This document shows, one piece after another, positions 1-7,229 of a stretch of DNA of 38,378 nucleotides. The first letter of the stretch is position 1; each line of letters begins with the position of its first letter. A program made the translations under genes and the position numbers. The notes beneath the pieces are model-generated. The model searched no databases and had not been told where the DNA came from. It saw only the letters and a list, made by a program, of their open reading frames with translations. Source of the stretch: Alphaproteobacteria bacterium UBA2964 (GTDB taxonomy: Bacteria > Pseudomonadota > Alphaproteobacteria > MPNO01 > UBA2964); contig CAJJCG010000050.1 of assembly GCA_905182615.1 (NCBI GenBank), positions 1 through 38,378 on the forward strand, read 5' to 3'.

Positions 1-2
1 TT

Positions 3-281
3 AAGGAAGAAATAGACGAAGTAACCGAGGCACTCGAAAGTCCAGAGGATCAAGACCACATCGCAGAAGAAATCGGTGACCTTTTATTCGCCTGCGTAAA
101 CCTCGCTAGACACACCGATGTCGATGCAGAACAGGCGCTTAGGGCAGGTAACGACAAGTTTCAGCGCCGTTTTCACACCATTGAACAGGATCTTCGAACA
201 GCTGGTAAACGCATTGAAGAATGTTCTTTGGAAGAATTAACAGAACATTGGACAACTGTGAAATCCAGAGAAAGGTCTTAA
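3..281 (+). CDS. mazG: MazG nucleoside triphosphate pyrophosphohydrolase, 3' end only
   Basis: This is the C-terminal part of a MazG-type NTP pyrophosphohydrolase, which hydrolyses (d)NTPs to monophosphates and pyrophosphate. The frame is open from base 3 to a TAA at 279-281, about 92 residues, and the start lies outside the window. The peptide contains the MazG signature EEIGDLLFACVNLARH followed by DAEQALRAGNDKFQRRF, where the acidic residues of EEIGD are metal ligands in the family. The EEIDEV segment at the start is also typical. It converges with the inositol monophosphatase gene across a gap of about 113 bases, in which I see no convincing terminator. mazG lies close to hflX and hfq in many alphaproteobacteria. 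The family call is firm. The overall length and the N-terminal domain cannot be seen. Confidence 0.9.
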   Translation, partial: KEEIDEVTEALESPEDQDHIAEEIGDLLFACVNLARHTDVDAEQALRAGNDKFQRRFHTIEQDLRTAGKRIEECSLEELTEHWTTVKSRERS

Positions 282-394
282 TTTAAGTCTAGGCGTAACA
301 TCGGGCTAGATTTATTTGCCTACTCCCATTTCTTTATAAAACAGGTCAACTACCCGATCGGATTTATACAAACCAGTGGAAACCGTTTTGTTAT

Positions 395-1198
395 CTAATT
401 CGGTAATGTTGCAAAAACGGGATCAATGGCGTCAACAACTATATCCCAGCAACCTTGGTCACGTGCCAGTAGAAGGCCCTTAATTGGAGTGTCACCTGGC
501 CGGTAACGCGTACCGTCAACACATGCTGCTACGCCACCGGCTTCACGTATAATCAAGTCACCTGCAGCATGGTCCCACGGCTTCAATCGTCTAAAATGCG
601 CAAAATCCAGTTTGCCACGTGCAATATCGAGATATTCCATGCCGCAGCAACTCGCGTTGCTTAACGCAGCGAAACGGTCATCAATTCCCGGATAGTCGCG
701 AAACCTTCTACCCAAAGACCCCCGCAATTGTTCTGCACCACAACTGCCGGAAAACTGGAGGCATTCGTCGCCGATCCATCCACCAGATCCCTCCACGGCA
801 ACGGCCATAAGTTGATGCATTGGTGCATAAATCCACCCTGCCTTGACCTCTTTGGCCACCGATAATGCAACGATAACAGCGAAATCTTCTTTGCCCTTCG
901 CAAAATTATTCGTGCCATCAAGTGGATCGATAATCCAGACCGGGGCATCTTGCTCTAAGCACAAATATGGCTGCTCCACACCTGCCGAGCCCTCTTCACC
1001 GAGAATCAAAGAACCAGGCAATAGGTCGCTGAGGGCGCTTGATAGAAATTTTTCACTTTGAATGTCAGCGACAGTGACCAGGCCACCGGCTTCTTTATGC
1101 CATTGCTCATCAGTAGAAAGCGAAAGAAATCGTGGCAAAATCTCTGTTTCAGCGACCTCTATGATAAGATCAGATACCTTTGAAATATCGGGGAGCAC
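395..1198 (-). CDS. Inositol monophosphatase family phosphatase
   Basis: A 267-residue member of the inositol monophosphatase/CysQ/HisN superfamily, which hydrolyses small phosphate esters using Mg2+. The metal-binding motifs are complete: GEEGS near residues 67-71, IDPLDGTNNF at 90-99 (Asp91 and Asp94 are ligands) and WDHAAGD at 208-214 (Asp209). The start is GTG at 1198, two bases after the hflX stop, so the two genes are almost certainly translated from one message. The stop is TAG. The motifs do not separate inositol-1-phosphatase from histidinol-phosphatase (HisN-like) or 3'(2'),5'-bisphosphate nucleotidase (CysQ-like), so I give no gene symbol. Nothing beside it suggests histidine or sulphate metabolism. 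Confidence 0.88.
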   Translation of the reverse strand: MLPDISKVSDLIIEVAETEILPRFLSLSTDEQWHKEAGGLVTVADIQSEKFLSSALSDLLPGSLILGEEGSAGVEQPYLCLEQDAPVWIIDPLDGTNNFAKGKEDFAVIVALSVAKEVKAGWIYAPMHQLMAVAVEGSGGWIGDECLQFSGSCGAEQLRGSLGRRFRDYPGIDDRFAALSNASCCGMEYLDIARGKLDFAHFRRLKPWDHAAGDLIIREAGGVAACVDGTRYRPGDTPIKGLLLARDQGCWDIVVDAIDPVFATLPN

Positions 1199-1200
1199 GG

Positions 1201-2505
1201 TCAGACGGACTTTGTTGTGATAGCTGGAAAACGATGCTCGAAACGAGCGACGTCAACCGCATCCATCCCGACACGGAAATACGCCGAAACCTCTTCATCT
1301 CGCCGATCTAAAACCTCTCCACGATCATAAAGCCAGGCAATAGCTTCACCCTCTGAAAATGCCAACGATATTTCTACGACAGGACGATTGGCATTTAGTC
1401 GCTGATCGACAAGTTCAAGTAATGCGCTGCACCCATGGCCGTTTACAGCAGACAACAGAATTTCATTTGGGTTTCGGTCAGAACGCGCCTCTTCGGCCTC
1501 TCTTTCCTCGATAGACAAAAGATCGACTTTGTTGCGGACTTCAACCATCTTACCCAGTCGATCTTGTTCAACGCCAAGTTCTTCTAAAACATCTAAAACG
1601 TCAGAATTTTGGGCGTCGCTATCGGGGTGCGATACGTCTCTTACGTGAAGGATTAGGTCCGCTTCGAGTACCTCTTCCAAAGTCGCTCTAAAAGCAGCAA
1701 TCAATGAAGTTGGTAGAGATGACACAAAACCAACCGTATCCGAAATAATGATTTTTCGACCAGATGGCAGTGTCACGTCTCGCATCGTTGGATCAAGCGT
1801 TGCGAAAAGTTGATCCGCGGCTATCACCCCGGCTCCGGTCACACGATTAAAGAGCGTAGATTTACCCGCGTTTGTGTACCCAACTAGCGCGACGATGGGA
1901 TAGGGAATCCGTTTGCGAGCTTTACGATGAAGTCCCCGAGTTCTTGCAACCCGCGAGAGGTCCCTTTTTATTCGGGTAATACGCTCGTCAATTTGACGTC
2001 TGTCGGACTCAATTTGGGTCTCCCCTGGCCCACCCAAAAAGCCGGCCCCACCGCGCTGACGCTCCAAATGCGTCCAACTTCGAACCAGCCTACTTCGTTG
2101 ATATGACAAATGCGCTAAATCAACCTGCATCCGTCCTTCACGGGTACGCGCTCTTGCTCCAAATATCTCAAGAATAAGACCTGTCCTGTCCACTACTTTA
2201 CAGGACCAAGCTGTTTCAAGGTTCCGCTGTTGAATAGGTGAAACAACAGCGTCAATCACGACAATGTTGATATGATCCGCTTCGATAACAGGCTTATAGG
2301 TTTCCACCACCCCCTGCCCGAGGAGCGTTGCAGGGCGAGGACGGTTGAGCGTCACGACATCGGCATGACGAACGTCAAGGTCAATTGCACGCGCAAGCCC
2401 GATTGCTTCTTCCAGACACGAATCAGGATCACGGCTTATCTCGTGCAGCGCTCTTCTATGAGGATATAGGACAATTGCCCGCTCAGTCTCTGGCTGGTCG
2501 CCCAC
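1201..2505 (-). CDS. hflX: GTPase HflX
   Basis: HflX is a ribosome-associated GTPase that, in other bacteria, splits stalled or stressed 70S ribosomes. The 434-residue length is normal. The HflX-specific glycine-rich segment RGGAGFLGGPGETQIE is at about 151-166. The GTPase motifs are G1 GYTNAGKST (209-217), G3 DTVGF (256-260) and G4 NKVD (325-328). The N-terminal HflX domain includes the TLLGQG segment. The start is GTG at 2505, 13 bases downstream of the hfq stop. The order hfq-hflX is widespread in proteobacteria and supports the assignment. The gene is probably co-transcribed with hfq upstream and the phosphatase gene downstream. Confidence 0.97.
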   Translation of the reverse strand: MGDQPETERAIVLYPHRRALHEISRDPDSCLEEAIGLARAIDLDVRHADVVTLNRPRPATLLGQGVVETYKPVIEADHINIVVIDAVVSPIQQRNLETAWSCKVVDRTGLILEIFGARARTREGRMQVDLAHLSYQRSRLVRSWTHLERQRGGAGFLGGPGETQIESDRRQIDERITRIKRDLSRVARTRGLHRKARKRIPYPIVALVGYTNAGKSTLFNRVTGAGVIAADQLFATLDPTMRDVTLPSGRKIIISDTVGFVSSLPTSLIAAFRATLEEVLEADLILHVRDVSHPDSDAQNSDVLDVLEELGVEQDRLGKMVEVRNKVDLLSIEEREAEEARSDRNPNEILLSAVNGHGCSALLELVDQRLNANRPVVEISLAFSEGEAIAWLYDRGEVLDRRDEEVSAYFRVGMDAVDVARFEHRFPAITTKSV

Positions 2506-2518
2506 GCCTTAGGCCAAG

Positions 2519-2788
2519 TCAGTCATTCGCATCGACAGAACCGCCGATTTCAGCATCCTCATCGTCCCATAATTGTACGGGCGATACTGGCATCACTGTT
2601 GAAATGGCATGTTTATACACAAGTTGCGAATGACCATCACGGCGCAAAAGGACACAAAAATTATCGAACCAGGTAATTATTCCCTGGAGCTTCACACCAT
2701 TTATGAGAAACACCGTTACAGAAGACTTATTTTTTCGGACATTATTTAAAAAAACATCCTGCAGATTTTCTTTTTTATCAGTCATCAT
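2519..2788 (-). CDS. hfq: RNA chaperone Hfq
   Basis: Hfq is a hexameric Sm-like RNA chaperone that pairs small regulatory RNAs with mRNAs. The protein has 89 residues. The Sm1 region ([18 protein letters not shown], then FDNFCVLL) and the Sm2 motif VYKHAIST are both intact, and an acidic tail (DDEDAEIGG) follows. Two ATGs stand side by side at the start (MMTDKK), and an A/G-rich stretch (GAAAGAAAAG) lies just upstream as a possible ribosome binding site. It is the first gene of the hfq-hflX-phosphatase run. A gap of about 108 bases separates it from the HAD gene and may hold its own promoter. Confidence 0.97.
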   Translation of the reverse strand: MMTDKKENLQDVFLNNVRKNKSSVTVFLINGVKLQGIITWFDNFCVLLRRDGHSQLVYKHAISTVMPVSPVQLWDDEDAEIGGSVDAND

Positions 2789-2829
2789 TCTTTTCTTTCG
2801 ATCATGACTTATTACAAGCCAATCGACAA

Positions 2830-2860
2830 TTTATATGATGGATTTGCTTAGCGTTAGCAA
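2830..2860 (-). promoter_or_regulatory. Weak candidate promoter upstream of hfq
   Basis: On the minus strand TTGCTA (2860-2855) and TATAAA (2835-2830) resemble -35 and -10 boxes, but the spacer is 19 bases, longer than the ideal 17. The position, about 40 bases before the hfq start, is suitable. This is inference from consensus only. Transcription from the upstream dat/HAD genes could also reach hfq. Confidence 0.3.
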
Positions 2861-2896
2861 CCCCTCCACAAAACATTATCTATAAAATAGGGGTGA

Positions 2897-3550
2897 CTAT
2901 AGCGTCGAGGCAAGGGTAGCGAGCATATCACAGCCTGAAAAATACATTTCTGGCATAAATTCCTCGAATTCGTGGGGTTCTGGAGGAGAGTTTCTGACCA
3001 ATATTGGAAAACACCCTGAATTATAGGCGCATTCCATATCAATTTTAGTATCGCCGACAAACCACACGTCAGGCCCTGGAACAATTTTACTTCCTGCAAG
3101 CGCCATTACCACGGGTTCGATAGCCGGCTTATCTTTTTCCGCGTCCATCGCACCAATAATCTGACCGAAATACCGACTCCAATCTAAATGGTTAGCTTCA
3201 CGACGCAGGTTTTCACCTGATTTATTACTTACAACGCCCAAATAAATTTTCTTCGCATATAGGGATTTCAATAAACTCTCCGCACCCTTCAATTCCTCCA
3301 AGCGTTCCAGGTGAATTTTTCTAAATCGTTCGTAAAAAACATCCCGAGCAGTTTCCCATCTATCGCCAAACAAGTCAGGAAAAGCCTCGCGCAAGGACCG
3401 TCTCACCCGTTCTTTTGTTTCGTCTATCGTCCAAAGCGCACACCCCATCTGCTCCAAAGTCGTATTCATCGAGTCATGAATGACAGGCCACGTATCGACC
3501 AGAGTGTTGTCCCAATCGAAAATAACTGCCGAAGGTCGCGATAAACTCAT
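2897..3550 (-). CDS. HAD-superfamily phosphatase (phosphoglycolate phosphatase-like)
   Basis: A 217-residue haloacid dehalogenase-type hydrolase, probably a soluble small-molecule phosphatase. HAD motif I is FDWDNTLVD, with nucleophile Asp12 and acid/base Asp14. The residue after the second Asp is Asn rather than the usual Gly. Motif II is VVSNKSG (Ser108), motif III Lys is in DAEKDKP (about 141), and motif IV is GDTKIDMECA (166-175). An alpha-helical cap follows motif I, as in the Gph class. The gene overlaps dat by four bases (ATGA), so translation is probably coupled. The exact substrate cannot be told. Repair of 2-phosphoglycolate is one possibility for this class. Confidence 0.85.
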   Translation of the reverse strand: MSLSRPSAVIFDWDNTLVDTWPVIHDSMNTTLEQMGCALWTIDETKERVRRSLREAFPDLFGDRWETARDVFYERFRKIHLERLEELKGAESLLKSLYAKKIYLGVVSNKSGENLRREANHLDWSRYFGQIIGAMDAEKDKPAIEPVVMALAGSKIVPGPDVWFVGDTKIDMECAYNSGCFPILVRNSPPEPHEFEEFMPEMYFSGCDMLATLASTL

Positions 3551-4410
3551 ACCTCTTCGCTCCCAGAGAAATGCTCACGATACAAAGTCAATAAGTTATT
3601 CGTCACTGAGCCGGGTTTTCCTGTTCCCACTTGCTTTCCGTCTATGTCGACAACGGGCATAACAAACGATGTCGTGCTCGTAATAAACGCCTCTTCAGCG
3701 TTTATCGCCTCATCCACTGTAAATGGCCGTTCTGTTATGCGTATGTTTCCGGCCTTTGCTAACTCGATCAATTTCATACGTGTAATGCCCGCAAGAATGT
3801 CATTGCCAAGAGGGCGAGTGACAACCTCCTGCCCGGCTAGAACAATCCAAGCATTCGTGGATGATCCCTCAGTAATCGTCTGCTCATCATCAACGAACCA
3901 TGTCTCGAAGGCGCCATTTTGAACGGCAAATTGTTTTGCCAAGACATTCGGTAGCAGAGATACAGATTTAATATCCCGACGACCCCATCTGTTCTCGGGC
4001 ATCGTCACGACTTTGACCCCTTCCGTAAACTTTTGTGCTGACGGTCGTCCTGAACGACTGACAGTAACAACCAAAGAGGAACGTATTTTTTCTATAGGAA
4101 ATGCATGATTCCTGGGGGCGACACCACGCGTAATTTGAAGATAGACGATCCCGTTTCTCAAACGATTTCGTTTTATCAATTGAGTTAAAACAATTTTTAG
4201 TACCCGCTCGCTGCAGGGCCATTCGATATCAAGGTTTGAAAGAGACCTACCCAACCTCCTCAAATGCGGCTTGAAATCAACCAAGCGGAAGTCAGAGACA
4301 GCAATGACTTCATACACACCGTCAGAAAATTGATAGCCACGATCTTCCACATTTACTGAAGCCTCACCAGTCGGTATATAACGCCCGTTTACGTATGTGA
4401 TTTCAGACAT
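3547..4410 (-). CDS. Class IV PLP aminotransferase, D-amino-acid transaminase type
   Basis: A 287-residue fold-type IV pyridoxal phosphate enzyme, the class that holds D-alanine transaminase, branched-chain aminotransferase and aminodeoxychorismate lyase. The N-terminus (YVNGRYIP, then VEDRGYQFSDGVYEV) and the phosphate-binding region TEGSSTNAW (about 180-188) match the D-amino-acid transaminase group. The probable PLP lysine is Lys148 in RRDIKSVSLLPN. It sits between trkA (18-base gap) and the HAD gene (ATGA overlap). D-alanine transaminase would feed peptidoglycan synthesis, but no cell-wall gene is adjacent. I prefer D-amino-acid transaminase over BCAT on length and motif context. Confidence 0.82.
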   Translation of the reverse strand: MSEITYVNGRYIPTGEASVNVEDRGYQFSDGVYEVIAVSDFRLVDFKPHLRRLGRSLSNLDIEWPCSERVLKIVLTQLIKRNRLRNGIVYLQITRGVAPRNHAFPIEKIRSSLVVTVSRSGRPSAQKFTEGVKVVTMPENRWGRRDIKSVSLLPNVLAKQFAVQNGAFETWFVDDEQTITEGSSTNAWIVLAGQEVVTRPLGNDILAGITRMKLIELAKAGNIRITERPFTVDEAINAEEAFITSTTSFVMPVVDIDGKQVGTGKPGSVTNNLLTLYREHFSGSEEV

Positions 4411-4428
4411 CCAGGGTAATCGGGATAA

Positions 4429-5805
4429 TCAAAAGAATTCGAGCCGAACGGCAAAAAGATCTTCGATAGCTTTAATTGCTTCGGCTTGAGCAAACAGCAC
4501 TACACGGTCATTTACCCGCAACACAGTATCAGCCCTTGGGATAATGACTTCATCACCACGAACGACACCACCTAACAAAACACCATCCGGTAAATTAGCT
4601 TCTTTAATTCGTTTACCCGTAAGTCCCGACGTCTCAAGAATTTCCGCTTCTATTAATTCACCAAAACCATCAAGAAGAGAATGGACTGCCTTGATCCGTC
4701 CGCGCCGGACGTGCTGAAGAATCGTTGAAACCGTGATCGCACGTGGACTTACGACGACATCGACACCTAATGAATTAACCAACGGAGAATAGGTCGTGTT
4801 ATTGACCAGCGTGATCGCCCTTTCCGTACCAAAACGTTTCGCCAGCAAAGAGGCTAATATGTTCGTTTCGTCATCATTGGTAACCGCGATGATCGCCTCG
4901 CTCTCATCTACCCCGGCTTCATCGAGAATTTCTGGATCAATTACATCCCCATTGATAACGACGGTTCCTTCAAGCAGATCTGCAACCTGATGGGCGCGGT
5001 CAGCGTTCGATTCTATGATACGTGCCGAAACACCACTGTGTTCGTTTTCAATAATTTCACCGAGAAAAGCACCAATATGACCACCGCCCGCAATGATCAC
5101 ACGTCGTGCGACACGCTCTTCGTGCCCAAACACTGTCATTGCTCGCGAGACATGAGTTGAATCAGCGACAAAATAAACTTCATCGCCCTCCAACAACTGG
5201 TCATCTGCAGAGGGAACTATCCCTTCGCCATCACGGGAAATAGCCACCACAACAATATTGAGATCAGGGAAAAGTCCTGTTAGCTGACGTAGCGGCGTAT
5301 TGATAACAGGACAATCCGCGTTACAGCGAACCCCCATCATTAGGACCTTGCCTTCAACTAACGAAATAGATTCGAAAGCGCCTGGTATTTTCAGTCTACG
5401 CGATATTGCCCGTGCGACCTCCATTTCTGGAGAAATAATCACATCGATTGGCATATTATCCCGGCTAAAGAGATCGGCCCATATTGGATCCCGGTAGCTT
5501 TGATGTCTGACGCGTGCAATTTTCTTCGGCACGTTGAACAGTGAATGGGCGACCTGGCAAGCAACCATATTCACTTCATCGGCATATGTAACAGCGATGA
5601 TCATATCGGCATCAGCCGCCCCGGCGCGCTCGAGGACGTCAGGATGGGAACCAAAACCAACAAAGGCCTGCACATCCAATGCATCACCGACCCTCCGCAC
5701 AAGCTCTGGTGATTGGTCAATAACCACCACATCATTTTGCTCAGCGGATAATTGGCGAGCAATATGGAATCCAACCTGTCCAGCGCCACTCACAATTATC
5801 TTCAT
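4429..5805 (-). CDS. trkA: Trk system potassium uptake regulatory subunit TrkA
   Basis: TrkA is the peripheral NAD(H)-binding regulator of the TrkH/TrkG potassium channel at the inner membrane. The 458-residue protein shows the full duplicated RCK architecture. The first Rossmann motif is GAGQVGFHIARQL at 7-19, and the second is GGGHIGAFLGEII near the middle. Each is followed by an RCK-C type domain, with the last ending in VNDRVVLFAQ. The start is ATG at 5805, 29 bases downstream of the ntrX stop. trkA directly after ntrX is a common alphaproteobacterial arrangement. No trkH is present here, so the channel subunit must be encoded elsewhere. Confidence 0.96.
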   Translation of the reverse strand: MKIIVSGAGQVGFHIARQLSAEQNDVVVIDQSPELVRRVGDALDVQAFVGFGSHPDVLERAGAADADMIIAVTYADEVNMVACQVAHSLFNVPKKIARVRHQSYRDPIWADLFSRDNMPIDVIISPEMEVARAISRRLKIPGAFESISLVEGKVLMMGVRCNADCPVINTPLRQLTGLFPDLNIVVVAISRDGEGIVPSADDQLLEGDEVYFVADSTHVSRAMTVFGHEERVARRVIIAGGGHIGAFLGEIIENEHSGVSARIIESNADRAHQVADLLEGTVVINGDVIDPEILDEAGVDESEAIIAVTNDDETNILASLLAKRFGTERAITLVNNTTYSPLVNSLGVDVVVSPRAITVSTILQHVRRGRIKAVHSLLDGFGELIEAEILETSGLTGKRIKEANLPDGVLLGGVVRGDEVIIPRADTVLRVNDRVVLFAQAEAIKAIEDLFAVRLEFF

Positions 5806-5834
5806 TGTCCTGCCGTTTCGTTTAAAGAGGTTTA

Positions 5835-7229
5835 CTAGCTCCCAACCTCTTCTATTTGCTCATCATACACACCGAGTGCCTTAAGTTTTCGGTGTAGGGC
5901 TGAACGTTCCATCCCCACAAACTCTGCTGTTTTCGACACATTGCCGCCAAAACGCGAAACTTGCGCTTTCAGATATTGTCTTTCAAAAAGTTCGCGCGCT
6001 TCTCTTAGAGATAGCGCCATTACTTCGCTTCCTTCTTCCCAGCGCATTGAAGCTGGTGTTTCCGCCCCAATTTCTGGCGGCAATGATTCCGCCGATACCG
6101 GATCACTACTGTTTCCACCGGCCATGATCAATATCCAATCAACCACGTTCCTCAATTGTCGAACATTTCCCGGCCAATCATAACTTTGCAAGCAAGCCAT
6201 TGCATCATCTGCAATTTCTCTTTTTGCTAGGCCCGCTGATTTAGCAGCGGCCTCCATAAAAAACTCAATGAGAACCGAGATATCCTCAGGACGCGCCTTT
6301 AGCGACGGGACAACGATAGGCACCACACACAATCGGTAATACAGATCTTCCCTAAAGTTCCCGTTTGCCATTTCCGCTTGAAGGTCTCGATTGGTACTTG
6401 CTAAAACCCGAACATTAACTTCGATTGCCGCAGTTCCGCCCACTCTTTGAAATCGCTGCTCCTGTAATACCCTGACGATTTTACCCTGAGTCTCAAGAGG
6501 CATATCCGCGACTTGATCCAGTAACAACGTTCCGTCATTAGCTTGTTCAAAAGTACCCGTAACGACCGTATTGTCAGAATCAGTTTCGGAACCAAACAAT
6601 TCCAATTCCATCCGGTCAGGCGCCATTGTCGCGCAATTCAAAACAACAAGAGGCCCACTACGACGGGCCGATGCATTATGAAGCAGTCGTGCGACGACTT
6701 CTTTGCCGGCACCCGGTGGCCCGGAAATAATGACTCGGCTTTCTGTTGGGGCAACCCGCTGAATGGCACTTTTTAACTGGTTTATGGCGTTGGATATCCC
6801 AATCAAAGGCGCATCGTTTCCAACCTGGCGCCGCAATTCCTCGTTTTCGCGGCGCAGACGAGCAGCGTCAATAGCACGCTCTGCCATCAATAACAGACGA
6901 TCAGCCTTAAAGGGCTTTTCTATAAAGTCATATGCACCAACCTTTATGGCGCTAACAGCAGTTTCGATGTCAGCATGACCACTTATCATGATAACGGGCA
7001 ATTTTGGATTCGACTTCTTGACCGTTTCCAAAACGGCCAGTCCATCCATTTCGCTTCCCTGTAACCAAATGTCTAAAACGATAAGATCGGGAGCTCGCTC
7101 AGCTAATGCTGATAAAGCGGCTTCACTGCTATCCGCTTCACGGCAACTGAAACCCTCATCGCGCAAAATTTCTGCGATCAAATGACGTATATCAGCTTCA
7201 TCATCGACAACGAGAATATCAGAGGACAT
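5835..7229 (-). CDS. ntrX: Nitrogen response regulator NtrX, atypical AAA+ core
   Basis: NtrX is the response regulator partner of NtrY. Domains in order are: receiver (1-120) with acidic pocket DDE, phospho-acceptor Asp53 in VLDIW and Lys105; an AAA+ core with Walker A SGPPGAGKE (169-177); and a C-terminal Fis-type helix-turn-helix ending in GMERSALHRKLKALGV. Two features are unusual. The GAFTGA loop that contacts sigma-54 in true enhancer-binding proteins is absent; the region holds SETDSDNTVVTGTFEQA. Walker B reads LLLDQ, with Gln239 where the catalytic Glu would be. Other NtrX proteins are also described as lacking GAFTGA, but the Glu-to-Gln change adds doubt about ATP hydrolysis. Its start overlaps the ntrY end by 11 bases. 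Confidence 0.95.
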   Translation of the reverse strand: MSSDILVVDDEADIRHLIAEILRDEGFSCREADSSEAALSALAERAPDLIVLDIWLQGSEMDGLAVLETVKKSNPKLPVIMISGHADIETAVSAIKVGAYDFIEKPFKADRLLLMAERAIDAARLRRENEELRRQVGNDAPLIGISNAINQLKSAIQRVAPTESRVIISGPPGAGKEVVARLLHNASARRSGPLVVLNCATMAPDRMELELFGSETDSDNTVVTGTFEQANDGTLLLDQVADMPLETQGKIVRVLQEQRFQRVGGTAAIEVNVRVLASTNRDLQAEMANGNFREDLYYRLCVVPIVVPSLKARPEDISVLIEFFMEAAAKSAGLAKREIADDAMACLQSYDWPGNVRQLRNVVDWILIMAGGNSSDPVSAESLPPEIGAETPASMRWEEGSEVMALSLREARELFERQYLKAQVSRFGGNVSKTAEFVGMERSALHRKLKALGVYDEQIEEVGS

